Assembly: GCF_900489465.1 (NCBI RefSeq)
Contig: NZ_UEFQ01000036.1
Span: 1-64,000, forward strand
Direction: 5' to 3'
Length of the DNA stretch: 64,000 nt
Source of the DNA: Aequorivita sp. CIP111184
Lineage (GTDB): Bacteria; Bacteroidota; Bacteroidia; Flavobacteriales; Flavobacteriaceae
The notes beneath the pieces are model-generated. The model saw only the letters and a program-made list of their open reading frames with translations. It had not been told where the DNA came from and did not search any database. Positions 18,778 through 28,341 of this stretch are shown piece by piece; the stretch's first letter is position 1, and each line of letters opens with the position of its first letter. The position numbers and the translations under genes were made by a program.

Positions 18778-20631
18778 TTATTCGATTTCATTTTTTGAAA
18801 TATTCGGTAAAATTTCAATTCCGCTCCTTTTCATAAGCTCACTTGCGTTAAAGTCAGTACATATACCTTGATCAAGTTTATAGCTAAAAATCATCGAATT
18901 ATCTTTAATTTCACTATTGAAACTATAATTTGTAACTAACTTTTTATTTCCTGATAATTTTGCAAGTTTAATATCGTGTGTGGCAATGATTCCTGAAGTT
19001 CTGAGCTTACTTAATTGATTAATCAATGAATTCCCTCCTTTATATCTATCTTCAGAGTTTGTGCCTTTAAACATCTCATCCAACAGGAAATAAATATTAT
19101 TATTACTTTTTATTTGTTTCAGCATATTTTCAATCCTACTTAATTCTGCATAAAAAGAAGAAATTCCTTTCATTAAATTATCTTGGGTTCGCATACTTGT
19201 ATATAACTTCAAATTAGAAACCTGTCCATATTTTGCACAACAAGGACCACCAGCTAATGCTAATACAAGGTTTACCCCAACACTTCTTAAAAAAGTGCTT
19301 TTTCCTCCCATATTAGAACCAGTAATCATAACGACATCACCTTGTCCTTCTGAATGAAAATCATTGCAAACACGTTTATTAGAGTCTATTAGCGGATGCT
19401 CTAACGCCTCGAATTGTATGTAGTGATCCTTTTCTGTTATCTCTGGAAATGCATAGCATGGATTGGAATAGCAAAAACCTGCAAAACTATTTATTACCTC
19501 AAACTCACTTACAACTTCTGCCCATAGTTTTAAAAACGCTTTATTCTTTAATTTCCATTTTTCTGTTCCAATAATCAAGTAAATATCCAAAAGCAGGAAA
19601 CTATTTAATAGTGGATACAAATAATTTCCATTTATCGGTATCTTTTTTATAGGTCTTTGATGTGAGAAGTCCAATAAGCCACATATCCTATTAATTTCAT
19701 TGCTCGCTGAATATTTGCCCTTTATAAGTATTGACTGTAATTCGTGTAATTTTTTAGATTTAAAACTGTTACTTTCTATTTCAGTAATAAGTGTCTGATA
19801 ACCCCTTAATGTGTTAAGATTTTCTGTGGAGGTTTCAACAATATTTTCGGCAATTGGTCTTAACTTTCTTAAAATGACTTGATTGATAAACAAGATTAGA
19901 ATCATTAGAGATAATGAAATAACAACAATTAATGAGCCCAGGTTAGCATAAAAAAAGTATGCGACAAACAAAAAAATAATTGGAAGAGATATTGCTATTG
20001 TTATGTATAAATAGCTATGTTTTAATAAAACTATAGGTTTCTCTACCCAAGCCATCAATTTAGAATAATCGCTTGTTTTATTTTGAAAGTGCATACCTGA
20101 CGCTTGAAAACCTTGCCTCCAATCCAAATTCGGAGATAATTCTTTTATCGCTTCTTGTCTGTCATATATTTCAGAATTAGGTGCAGCTTCAGATAGCCAT
20201 TGAGATAAATAAATCATACCAGACTCTGTGGTTGTTCTATTAAGCAACTGAAAAATGGAATGTTGTCCGAAAATATCTAGATCAGATGTATAAGGGTGAT
20301 TTGGATTTATAAATTTATGTCCGGTATCGAATTCTTCCAAATCACATTTTTCTCTTAGAATTTCTGATTCATTTATCTTTTTCAGGAATGTAGTATGCTT
20401 TTTTAAGTAATCTATTTTGTTATAGTGCTTTATAACAAAAGCAAAACATATAATTAAAATAGGAAGAACAATAAAAATAGGAGTAATTAATTTGATGGTA
20501 AAAGAGGTTATAAGGAAGGCAATTGAAATAACGAAAATTAATAATCTAAGAAATGAAAAACGGGCTAACAACTTGTTAAGCTTTAATAATCTGGCATCAT
20601 ATATTTTTATATTATCTGTATAAATTTTCAT
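18778..20631 (-). CDS. Membrane-anchored MutS-like ATPase
   Basis: Protein of 617 residues with a MutS-family ABC ATPase domain at the C terminus: Walker A GSNMGGKSTFLRS, Walker B IYFLLDEMFKGTNSEDR and the switch IIATHD. Two hydrophobic hairpins lie at about residues 26-68 and 205-255, so the protein is predicted to sit in the inner membrane with four helices. No MutS mismatch-recognition domain is visible. It is not the canonical MutS; relatives occur widely in Bacteroidota but I know of no established function. One sampled 60-base line is 30% G+C. It neighbours the presumed acquired monooxygenase without being co-transcribed. Confidence 0.75.
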   Translation of the reverse strand: MKIYTDNIKIYDARLLKLNKLLARFSFLRLLIFVISIAFLITSFTIKLITPIFIVLPILIICFAFVIKHYNKIDYLKKHTTFLKKINESEILREKCDLEEFDTGHKFINPNHPYTSDLDIFGQHSIFQLLNRTTTESGMIYLSQWLSEAAPNSEIYDRQEAIKELSPNLDWRQGFQASGMHFQNKTSDYSKLMAWVEKPIVLLKHSYLYITIAISLPIIFLFVAYFFYANLGSLIVVISLSLMILILFINQVILRKLRPIAENIVETSTENLNTLRGYQTLITEIESNSFKSKKLHELQSILIKGKYSASNEINRICGLLDFSHQRPIKKIPINGNYLYPLLNSFLLLDIYLIIGTEKWKLKNKAFLKLWAEVVSEFEVINSFAGFCYSNPCYAFPEITEKDHYIQFEALEHPLIDSNKRVCNDFHSEGQGDVVMITGSNMGGKSTFLRSVGVNLVLALAGGPCCAKYGQVSNLKLYTSMRTQDNLMKGISSFYAELSRIENMLKQIKSNNNIYFLLDEMFKGTNSEDRYKGGNSLINQLSKLRTSGIIATHDIKLAKLSGNKKLVTNYSFNSEIKDNSMIFSYKLDQGICTDFNASELMKRSGIEILPNISKNEIE

Positions 20632-21003
20632 TTTTCTTCAATTTAAAATATCCTTCAATATTCAAATATCGGTATAACTTATTTTTAAAATTATACATAA
20701 CCATTAATGGACGATTACGAAGCTCAAAAATTTGGTGTAAGTACAAGTTTTGATAAGAAATTAAAATCTTGATTTTACTAATTTTTCGTCTTTTATTATA
20801 TACATTTTTCTATGTCTATATTCATTAGCTTCAAATATAACATAAAAGCTATTACTTCCTAATAACAGTAACTTATTGCTAATTCCTTCTTCTATAAACC
20901 AGCAAATAAAATTTTAGAATAGAGTCAATAAAAAAGGTTTCCGCAAATGCGAAAACCTTTTTTGAGAATAGGAACGAAAGGATACTTTTTACACTATTTT
21001 TAT
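20632..21003. other. A+T-rich gene-free gap
   Basis: This 372-base gap contains the terminator listed separately at 20931-20963 and otherwise no convincing gene. A 21-codon frame (20707-20772) is present but too short and isolated to support. The promoter of the MutS-like gene must lie in its left part; I saw no clean TAnnTTTG there. Confidence 0.5.
20931..20963 (-). terminator. Terminator of the T9SS cargo gene
   Basis: Nearly perfect hairpin (AAAAAAGGTTTCCGC / GCGAAAACCTTTTTT, one mismatch, 3-4 nt loop) with T runs on either strand. It lies 40 bases past the stop of the minus-strand T9SS cargo gene. Confidence 0.7.
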
Positions 21004-22611
21004 TTACTTCTCAATAATTAATTTATGTGTTACTTTTCCAGCTGAAGTTTCAAGAGTGATAAGATATATACTGCCACTAGAAAGATTTTTAATCTCCTTA
21101 GAATACTTGTTTTTACCTTCTTTTAAATTTTTTAAAACAACTTTATCTACCAATATTCCTTTAACATCGAAAACATAAATTTTCACATCATCATTTTGGG
21201 TTAAATTGAACTGTAGATTTAAAATTCCATCATTCGGGTTTGGATAAATTTTTAAATTAAGCGCATCTGTACTAGCGGTATTAAAGTCATCAATTGATAG
21301 TGGAGAGGCCGCTTTTATAAAAACTTTAAATATTTGGTTGTTTGCAATACTTTGAGTTCCATCATTAATAAAAAAAATGTTTGGCTGAGAACTACTAATT
21401 CCACCAAATATATATCCTATTAAAGTGTTTTCGTTGGTGATGTTATCTAGTTTAAAAACCATATTGTCAAAATGTGGAAAATTTAAATTTGGAATAAACT
21501 CTGCGCCAGATCCAAGTAGTGCGGGCATCTCTATTGGCAATTTATGCTCAGACATTACACCATTTGCATCTCGTGTAACTCTTGCGATTGTATTTACAAA
21601 AGGCACATTGTCATCCTGAACCAAGGTGCCATTGCTATCATAAAATTGAGCAATCCCGCCAAAAAACACAGTATGCATTTCATTTTCTGTTGTAGAATAT
21701 AATGGTAAAACGGGACAATGATAATGATTATAATACTGTTGAAATGTATTGTTTACGGCATATCCTTGGGAATCTACTGTAACAGAATTTAAAAAAGGTA
21801 AATCTATATTTTGTTGAAAAACGCCGGAAAACATAGTAATTCCTTCAGTTCCATTTGGTAATATTTGAGCTTCTGCATTATAATCTCTTCGATGAAAATT
21901 TTCAATGTCTGTATAGGAAGGCAAATGATTAATTGTTATAGAAGTTCCGTCGTCCAAAATTGTAAATCTTCTAATTTGGTTAGAATATTCCTGTACAAAT
22001 GTTGGCTGGTTATTTGGATTATATCTTCCTATAAATTTTTGCCCTCCAAGCAAATAATAGATGTCATTAATTTTATTTAATCCACCACCCGTAACTTGAA
22101 ATTTTGGGTCTGTAATTTGTCTAAAATGACTTGTAAAGCTTGAATTTGTAATAATGGCATTAATTACATTAGAAACCTTAATAGCGGTAAGATTTGCATA
22201 TGTTGTATGATCACCCGCTATTGCACTATATCCATAACCACCAAAACAATATAAATAATCTCCCTCTTGAAAAAACTCCATATTAGTGGCGCTTAATTGT
22301 TCTTGGATTGATGTGGGCAATGAAGTAAGTGGTGCTGACCATTTTTGCTCTGTGAGTGGATCTACAACTATTAATTGGTTATTATTTCCCGCGATATCAA
22401 AAGCGGCAAAAGGCTGTCTTCGATGTAATCCATCTAAACGGCCCCCAACAATAAGCCATTTGCCATTGTCTTGACCAACGACATACGATTGAATTCCGCC
22501 TAAACCATTAATATTTATTGGCTCTATGCTAATTTCAAAAGGAGCTGTTTGCGAAAAACTGAAATATGAAATTAACGTTGCTGCTAGGAGTATTATAATT
22601 CTTTGTATCAT
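21004..22611 (-). CDS. T9SS-secreted protein with kelch-like repeats
   Basis: Exported protein of 535 residues. It has a Sec signal peptide (1-20), a large beta-rich region with kelch-type GG motifs (VGGRLDG, YCFGGYGYS, YLLGGQKF, FFGGIAQF, IFGGISSS), and a C-terminal type IX secretion sorting domain (about 455-535, with IYPNPNDGILNLQF and the final KVTHKLIIEK). It should be exported by T9SS and attached to or released from the cell surface. The repeats suggest a beta-propeller. The ligand or enzyme activity is not recognisable. A -7 box and a terminator bracket the gene, so it is transcribed alone. Confidence 0.85.
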   Translation of the reverse strand: MIQRIIILLAATLISYFSFSQTAPFEISIEPININGLGGIQSYVVGQDNGKWLIVGGRLDGLHRRQPFAAFDIAGNNNQLIVVDPLTEQKWSAPLTSLPTSIQEQLSATNMEFFQEGDYLYCFGGYGYSAIAGDHTTYANLTAIKVSNVINAIITNSSFTSHFRQITDPKFQVTGGGLNKINDIYYLLGGQKFIGRYNPNNQPTFVQEYSNQIRRFTILDDGTSITINHLPSYTDIENFHRRDYNAEAQILPNGTEGITMFSGVFQQNIDLPFLNSVTVDSQGYAVNNTFQQYYNHYHCPVLPLYSTTENEMHTVFFGGIAQFYDSNGTLVQDDNVPFVNTIARVTRDANGVMSEHKLPIEMPALLGSGAEFIPNLNFPHFDNMVFKLDNITNENTLIGYIFGGISSSQPNIFFINDGTQSIANNQIFKVFIKAASPLSIDDFNTASTDALNLKIYPNPNDGILNLQFNLTQNDDVKIYVFDVKGILVDKVVLKNLKEGKNKYSKEIKNLSSGSIYLITLETSAGKVTHKLIIEK

Positions 22612-22625
22612 TCTTAAATTTTAAT

Positions 22626-22633
22626 CAAAACTA
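22626..22633 (-). promoter_or_regulatory. Candidate -7 box of the T9SS cargo gene
   Basis: TAGTTTTG on the minus strand matches TAnnTTTG, 15 bases before the ATG at 22611. No TTG was found at the expected distance, so this is a one-box match. Confidence 0.35.
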
Positions 22634-22726
22634 ATTGTTAGGAATGATTTGTTTTGTAGCTTTTGATACAGACGGTTCTATTTATTTAATAATCTATTAG
22701 GCTATAATACCGTATTTTAACAAAAA

Positions 22727-22752
22727 AATCCCCAAGTCTAAACTTGGGGATT
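22727..22752 (-). terminator. Terminator after ridA
   Basis: Perfect 11-bp hairpin (AATCCCCAAGT / ACTTGGGGATT, 4-nt loop) followed on the minus strand by seven T residues, 21 bases past the ridA stop. It ends the lptD-ridA transcript. Confidence 0.85.
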
Positions 22753-22773
22753 TTCTAATTCTATTACAATAAC

Positions 22774-23154
22774 TTATAATGATGCAATCACTGAAATTTC
22801 CACATTTACAAACTTGGGTAGATTTGCAACTTCCACAGTCTCGCGGGCTGGGGCAGTGGTTTCGTTAAAATAGGTGGCATATACTTCGTTAATAGCAGCA
22901 AAATTGTGCATATCGCTAATAAAAATACTAGTTTTTAAAATGTTTTCAAACGTCATGCCGGCTTCGGTAAGGATAGCCTTTAGGTTTTCCATTACCAGCT
23001 TGGTTTCGGTTTTAATATCATCAATCACTAAATTTCCAGTTTTTGGATCAATAGCAATCTGCCCAGAAGTATAAAGCATATTTCCATTAAGCACCGCTTG
23101 GTTATATGGGCCAATAGGAGCAGGGGCGTTGGGTGTAGTGATTATTTTTTTCAT
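22774..23154 (-). CDS. ridA: RidA family reactive intermediate deaminase
   Basis: Protein of 126 residues from ATG 23154 (MKKIITTPNAPAPIGPYNQA). RidA hydrolyses reactive enamine/imine intermediates such as 2-aminoacrylate released by PLP enzymes. Signature segments are PIGPYNQAV, LYTSGQIAIDP and ARETVEVANLP, the last supplying the catalytic Arg. The frame stays open upstream to 23244, but those extra 30 residues overlap the end of lptD and are absent from normal RidA, so the later start is chosen. It follows lptD by 43 bases on the same strand. Confidence 0.93.
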   Translation of the reverse strand: MKKIITTPNAPAPIGPYNQAVLNGNMLYTSGQIAIDPKTGNLVIDDIKTETKLVMENLKAILTEAGMTFENILKTSIFISDMHNFAAINEVYATYFNETTAPARETVEVANLPKFVNVEISVIASL

Positions 23155-23197
23155 TGAAAGTTGAATTTGTGAATCTATGAGTAAACTATATAATTCA

Positions 23198-25909
23198 TTA
23201 AAGTCTTTTGTCGCTTTCTCGGCGCTTGTCATATTTAATATCACTAAGCACTGACGATTTTATTCCAACAAAGAAATACCAGGCGGTGTTAATACTGCCA
23301 ATGGGTGTCCAATTGAAACTCATCTGCCAACTTTCCAAATCGCGCTGGAAACGGAACTGTGTAAGTGTAACCCCTTTGTTTTTAAAATCATACCCAGAGG
23401 AAACGCCCACGGTCCATCGCGGTGCAAGTTCCATATTGGTACTCATCATAAACGATTGGCTGGAAATTTCATTCTGTCGCTGGTTGTTTCCGTAGGTTAT
23501 TGTGTATGCAAAGCGCACATCCCACGGAATACTGTAATTGTACCATTCAATATTGGTTTTGTCTTCATCTTCGTTTTCATCGTTCTTATAAATCTGCCCT
23601 TCATAAACATCTGCAGCTTCACCAAAGAGGTCGTCGGGTCGCCCACCATTTCGGAAGGTTTCGTTTTCTATTCGGTCTGTATCTTTTGTTTTTGTTTCAA
23701 AATCTTTACTGGAGAAGGAATAGTTTATACTAACATTGGCATTTGTAAGCCTAAAAAGACTTCCCCCATTGTCAATATTAAAAACATCAATCTTTTTATT
23801 ATTGCTATCGAGAGCATAAGGATCTAAAGTTCCACTAAAGTTGAATTCCAGCTTTTTTACAATTGGAATACTTCCCGTAAATTGCAACGGACTCCATTGT
23901 AAAGAATCACCAGCAAGATTATAAGCTGTAGAAAAGTTAAGGTTGTTCAGTAAAGTAACTTTTTTGGGTTCTAAAGCAGTAGTATCTCTATCACGTACTT
24001 TAGCTTCAAAAGTATTACTGAGCGACATCCCGATGCTACTTGAATAAACTTTACTTGGAGGCCCGTAAAGCGTATTTTCAAATCTGGAGTATTCTACAAC
24101 CTGCGCTGCCTCATCTGCGGTGGCAGGTATAATAAATTCATCATAATATCTATCAAAAGATGGATTGATGTTATAACTAATGGAAGGACGAACTACGTGC
24201 CTTAGGGCCTGTATTTTACTGTCTTTTCCAAAGTTGAAAATTCCGTAAAGAGTGGTTCCTAAACTGGTTGAAAAATTATAGGTTCTATAACTCTCAAAGC
24301 CTGAAAGAGTATCCTGCACAATGCCCCCCAAACCATTGTCTACGGTTTCATCATAGCGTTTTCGCGTACTTTTCAATACCCAAGTTTCACGATAATTAGT
24401 TCCTGCAGAAGCACTTAAATATTTTAAAATCTTAAAGTTTGTTGTTAGAGGAATATTGTGCTGTGCGCCAATCTGTGCCGAATTGAACATTTCTGGTTTA
24501 AAGAAAAGTGAATCTGTGGTCAGGATTCGGTTTTCAGCAGTAAGATCATACTGAAAGTTTATATTTTGAATAATCCCTTTTTTGGTACCATCTTTTGGTG
24601 CGAATGGATAGATTCTTGAAACACTGGTATTCAAATTTGGTAAAGACATGGATATTTCCTGTGTTCTCGTATTTTGTGAATGTGTAGCTGCTACCGACAA
24701 ATTTACCTGCGGTTCGCCCTCAAACGTTTTTGAATAGGAAATGGAGGAACTCAGTGTATTTACCAATGCGCTTGCATTGTTTGTTTGGTTGATGGATTGC
24801 GTAAAATATTTACTGCTCCCTATGTTCACAGAAGCTGAAAAACGGGAGCTTGGGCTGCTTTTAGTATCTTGTGAGTGAGTCCAGCGTATGTTGTAAATAC
24901 TGCTTTCGCTAAAGTCGGGGAAACCGCGTTCACTATTAACAAGGCTTTCAAACCGCGCACTTAAATTTCCTTTAAATTTATAGCGAATGGCATACGTGGT
25001 TTCTCCACGCAATGCATAACTTCCGTTGGTGTAATAATCGCCCAGCAAACTAAAATCCAGATAATCGTTAATGGCAAAATAATACCCACCATTTTGTAAG
25101 AAGAAACCACGGTTGTTATTTTCCCCAAATGATGGAATAATAACCCCCGAAGTACGATCTTCCGTCAACGGGAAATATGCAAAAGGGAGTCCGATGGGCG
25201 TTGGTACATCGGCAATATACATGTTTGTAAGACCGGTTACAATTTTTTTCTTTGGAACAAATTTCGCCTTTCGGGTATAGAAATAATATTCGGGATCGTC
25301 AATATTTTTTGAAGTGGTAAACTTCACATTTCGCAGATAGACTACAGAATCATTCACTTTTTTAGTTACTTCGGCAATCACCTTGAATCCATTTTGCTCC
25401 GTTCGGCTATTATATACAAGTGCTTTTTCACTATTAAAATTATACCGAATGGAATCTGGCTCCACACGATTGGCTCCCTGTACAAAAATAGGCCGCTGAC
25501 TGTAAATACCAGAACTATCAATACCCTTGGCATATACTTCGTTCTTATTGTAGTCAAGAATTATTAACCCAGCATTTATGCGCATATCTCCATAAATTAT
25601 GAAGGCTTGGTTGTACATATATACTTTATTCTCCTTTCTATTTAGAAATACATAATCTTCTCCATAATATTCTACCACATCAGTTAAGGTTTCTTTGGCA
25701 GGCTTTATGGAATCAGTTTTTACAGTGTCTCGGACCTGTTCATTTATTTCGTCAATAACAGGTTTTAAATTTACGGAGAGAGTATCGTCTTTAGTTGTTT
25801 TTTGAATATTCGCTTCATTCTTCGGCGGAATATCTTGTGCATGTATAACAGCGCTGCCAAGAAGCAGGAATGTTAAGAAGATTGTTAAGTAATGCCTGTT
25901 AGTCTGCAA
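23198..25909 (-). CDS. lptD: LPS assembly protein LptD
   Basis: Outer-membrane barrel that inserts lipopolysaccharide into the outer leaflet. An N-terminal OstA/LptA-like jellyroll (about residues 80-230) is followed by a long beta-barrel of LptD type. I favour a TTG start at 25909, giving 903 residues and an ideal signal peptide (MQTNRHYLTIFLTFLLLGSA, cleaved after IHA). The longest frame begins at another TTG (25960; 920 aa), but that codon is itself part of a TATTTTTG -7 box (25958-25965). No ATG exists in frame. It is divergent from the amidase gene and upstream of ridA. Confidence 0.88.
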   Translation of the reverse strand: MQTNRHYLTIFLTFLLLGSAVIHAQDIPPKNEANIQKTTKDDTLSVNLKPVIDEINEQVRDTVKTDSIKPAKETLTDVVEYYGEDYVFLNRKENKVYMYNQAFIIYGDMRINAGLIILDYNKNEVYAKGIDSSGIYSQRPIFVQGANRVEPDSIRYNFNSEKALVYNSRTEQNGFKVIAEVTKKVNDSVVYLRNVKFTTSKNIDDPEYYFYTRKAKFVPKKKIVTGLTNMYIADVPTPIGLPFAYFPLTEDRTSGVIIPSFGENNNRGFFLQNGGYYFAINDYLDFSLLGDYYTNGSYALRGETTYAIRYKFKGNLSARFESLVNSERGFPDFSESSIYNIRWTHSQDTKSSPSSRFSASVNIGSSKYFTQSINQTNNASALVNTLSSSISYSKTFEGEPQVNLSVAATHSQNTRTQEISMSLPNLNTSVSRIYPFAPKDGTKKGIIQNINFQYDLTAENRILTTDSLFFKPEMFNSAQIGAQHNIPLTTNFKILKYLSASAGTNYRETWVLKSTRKRYDETVDNGLGGIVQDTLSGFESYRTYNFSTSLGTTLYGIFNFGKDSKIQALRHVVRPSISYNINPSFDRYYDEFIIPATADEAAQVVEYSRFENTLYGPPSKVYSSSIGMSLSNTFEAKVRDRDTTALEPKKVTLLNNLNFSTAYNLAGDSLQWSPLQFTGSIPIVKKLEFNFSGTLDPYALDSNNKKIDVFNIDNGGSLFRLTNANVSINYSFSSKDFETKTKDTDRIENETFRNGGRPDDLFGEAADVYEGQIYKNDENEDEDKTNIEWYNYSIPWDVRFAYTITYGNNQRQNEISSQSFMMSTNMELAPRWTVGVSSGYDFKNKGVTLTQFRFQRDLESWQMSFNWTPIGSINTAWYFFVGIKSSVLSDIKYDKRRESDKRL

Positions 25910-25957
25910 TGCTACGATGCTATTATTTTGTAGTTTTGGCTCAGTATTTGAAACGGT

Positions 25958-25965
25958 CAAAAATA
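25958..25965 (-). promoter_or_regulatory. Candidate -7 box of lptD that decides its start
   Basis: TATTTTTG on the minus strand matches TAnnTTTG. Its last base is the G of the most upstream TTG of the lptD frame. If it is used, transcription begins just downstream and translation should start at TTG 25909. The -33 box is not evident. Confidence 0.35.
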
Positions 25966-26211
25966 AACATATTTTTTCGGGTACGTTTTTTTAAATGATT
26001 TTTTTAGAAAAAAGAAAATGTGGCTGAAATTGAACCAGGCACAAGGACAAAAAGGAATCACAACAAATAAAAAATGCTTTATAATTTATTTTTTTTACCT
26101 AATAGTTTTTACATAAAATAAAATCCCTTATATATCGTATATAAATGTGGTCTTGGTCCATATAGTCAATTTTTAAAATATTAATCAATAATAACAATCG
26201 TTAATAGATTT

Positions 26212-27333
26212 ATGCAAACGAAAATATTTTCATCTTTCGTATTAATAATAATTTTTTCAATAACCAGTTTTACTGCTTCTGCGGCTGAAAATCCCATAAA
26301 ACCATTTATTGTAGTTTTGGACGCAGGGCACGGTGGACACGATACGGGAAATATAGGCAATGGTTACAAGGAATCTGAAATAGCACTAAACATTGTTCTG
26401 AAAGTTGGTGCAGAACTGGAAAAGCTTCCAAATGTAAAAGTTATTTACACCCGTAAAACCAATGTTTTTATTGAATTGCGTGAACGCGCCGCCATTGCAA
26501 ATAGGGCAGATGCAGATCTTTTTGTTTCGGTGCACTGCAACGCTCACAAAAGCCAAGCATATGGTACTGAAACATTTGTACTTGGACTTCATAAAAGCCA
26601 AGCTAATTTTGAAGTTGCCAAAAAGGAAAACGAAGTTATCTATCTGGAGGATAACTACAAAGAAAAATATGGCGGTTTTGATCCAAATGCTCCAGAATCA
26701 TTGATAGGGATGGTATTAATGCAGGAAGAATATTTAGACCAAAGTATCCTTTTGGCAAGTTTGGTGCAAAACAATATCGTAAACAACTTAAAGCAAAATG
26801 ACAGAAGTGTAAAACAAGCTGGATTTTGGGTTTTACACAATACATACATGCCAAGCGTATTAATTGAAACGGGGCTTCTTACAAATAAAAATGAAGGAGC
26901 ATATCTAAATTCTGCAAAAGGACAGTCAGAAATGTCACGAGAGATAGGCAATGCTATTAAAACATATATTAGTAGCCTTTCAGTTGCCACTGAAAAAATA
27001 AAAGATCCGGAAATAGAACAGATACAAGTTGAGAAAACCATCGAAACTACGAAGGAAAATGTTTATGAAGGCGTAATTTTTAAGGTTCAACTCGCAGCTA
27101 CCAGTAAAAAGATAGATCCTAAACCCAGTAACTTCAGAGGTATTAAAGAAATAAATCGTGAAAAGGAGGATAAACTTTATAAATACTATTATGGGGAAAC
27201 ATCAGATTATAATAAAATTCAGGTAATGAAAACATTTGCACAGCAAAAAGGATATCCCTCTGCATATATAGTAGCATTTAAAAGTGGGAAAAAAGTTAAT
27301 GTATCGGAAGTGTTAAAATCCAAAGCCAATTAA
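26212..27333 (+). CDS. N-acetylmuramoyl-L-alanine amidase with SPOR-like tail
   Basis: Periplasmic zinc amidase that cleaves the stem peptide from muramic acid during cell separation. It has 373 residues. A signal peptide (1-25) precedes an Amidase_3 catalytic domain (about 32-250) with zinc ligands His40 (LDAGHGGHD), Glu54 (GYKESE) and His108 (FVSVHCNAH). The C-terminal region (about 285-365) reads like a SPOR peptidoglycan-binding domain (VIFKVQLAATS, YYGETSDYN, AYIVAFKSG). It is divergent from lptD and is followed by the MCE gene 54 bases on. Confidence 0.92.
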   Translation: MQTKIFSSFVLIIIFSITSFTASAAENPIKPFIVVLDAGHGGHDTGNIGNGYKESEIALNIVLKVGAELEKLPNVKVIYTRKTNVFIELRERAAIANRADADLFVSVHCNAHKSQAYGTETFVLGLHKSQANFEVAKKENEVIYLEDNYKEKYGGFDPNAPESLIGMVLMQEEYLDQSILLASLVQNNIVNNLKQNDRSVKQAGFWVLHNTYMPSVLIETGLLTNKNEGAYLNSAKGQSEMSREIGNAIKTYISSLSVATEKIKDPEIEQIQVEKTIETTKENVYEGVIFKVQLAATSKKIDPKPSNFRGIKEINREKEDKLYKYYYGETSDYNKIQVMKTFAQQKGYPSAYIVAFKSGKKVNVSEVLKSKAN

Positions 27334-27387
27334 TAGGCTTTCTTTATATTTATCACTTAAATTTGTTGAAAATCTAAAAATAGAATC

Positions 27388-28338
27388 TTGAGACTATCGA
27401 AAGAAGTTAAAACCGGAATCCTCGCCATTGGCGCTATATTATTATTGATTTTTGGTTACAGTTTTTTAAAGGGAACTAACCTTTTGGACAAAAACCGAGA
27501 ATTTTTTGTGAAATATAATAACGTTGAAGGTTTAGCACAAGCAGCTCCCGTTACTATCAATGGTCTTACCGTTGGTAAAGTTCAGGACATTACATTTGCA
27601 AATTCAAAAGGTGGATTGATAGTAAAATTTACTGTTGAGAAGGATTTCGAATTTTCAAAAAACAGTGTAGTTAGAATTTATAGCACAGGGCTTATTGGCG
27701 GAAAATCCTTGGGAATTTTCCCCGAATACGATGTGAAAAATATCGCTAAAAGTGGTGATACGCTTCGTGGGGATGTTGAAGACGGCATGCTAACAGCGGT
27801 TTCAAAGGCTTTGGGGCCGTTAGAGAAAAAAGTAAACAATACTTTGGCTACTGTTGATACACTACTGCTAAACGTAAACGCAATAATTGATGAAAAAACC
27901 CGTCAAAATTTAAAAGAAGCTATTGAAAATTTAAACAATACCTTAAATTCATTTTCGGGTGTTTCAGAAAACCTGAATCATATTCTTGCAAATAATACAG
28001 GTAAACTTGATAATACCTTTACCAATCTAGATCAAACCGCAGGTAATCTTTCCAAATTGACAGATTCTTTAGCGCAATTAGATACAGGAAAACTTGTAAC
28101 AGATTTGCAAAATGTAGTAGATAAAATGGACAAGATTGTGTCTGGTGTTGATAATGGCGAGGGTTCAATTGGAAAGCTCTTAAAAGACGATAAATTATAC
28201 GAAAATCTAGAAGGTGCTTCAAGACAGTTGGAACAACTTCTTCAAGACGTGAAATTGAATCCAAAACGTTACGTTCACATTTCTGTTTTCGGAAAAAAGA
28301 ACAAAGAATACGAAACGCCGGACAACCCAGACGAATAA
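27388..28338 (+). CDS. MlaD-family MCE domain protein
   Basis: Inner-membrane anchored MCE protein of 316 residues (TTG start, N terminus MRLSKEVKTG). One membrane helix (about 10-29) precedes a single MCE domain (about 37-115, with GLAQAAPVTINGLTVGKV). A long helical, Asn/Leu/Thr-rich tail probably forms a coiled tube. MCE proteins carry lipids between membranes as substrate-binding subunits of Mla-type ABC transporters. The ATPase and permease are not adjacent here, so they must be elsewhere. Transcribed between the amidase and Fe-S protein genes, 3 bases from the latter. Confidence 0.88.
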   Translation: MRLSKEVKTGILAIGAILLLIFGYSFLKGTNLLDKNREFFVKYNNVEGLAQAAPVTINGLTVGKVQDITFANSKGGLIVKFTVEKDFEFSKNSVVRIYSTGLIGGKSLGIFPEYDVKNIAKSGDTLRGDVEDGMLTAVSKALGPLEKKVNNTLATVDTLLLNVNAIIDEKTRQNLKEAIENLNNTLNSFSGVSENLNHILANNTGKLDNTFTNLDQTAGNLSKLTDSLAQLDTGKLVTDLQNVVDKMDKIVSGVDNGEGSIGKLLKDDKLYENLEGASRQLEQLLQDVKLNPKRYVHISVFGKKNKEYETPDNPDE

Positions 28339-28341
28339 ACC

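Noticed and set aside
18778-20631. Calling this gene mutS (mismatch repair)
   Set aside because: It has no mismatch-binding domain and contains membrane hairpins; only the ATPase domain is MutS-like.
20707-20772. 21-codon frame (MDDYEAQKFGVSTSFDKKLKS) in the A+T-rich gap
   Set aside because: Too short, with no recognisable domain, membrane helix or neighbour; chance expectation in such DNA is high.
23155-23244. 30-codon N-terminal extension of ridA
   Set aside because: It overlaps the lptD 3' end and is foreign to RidA proteins; ATG 23154 gives the normal length and start sequence.
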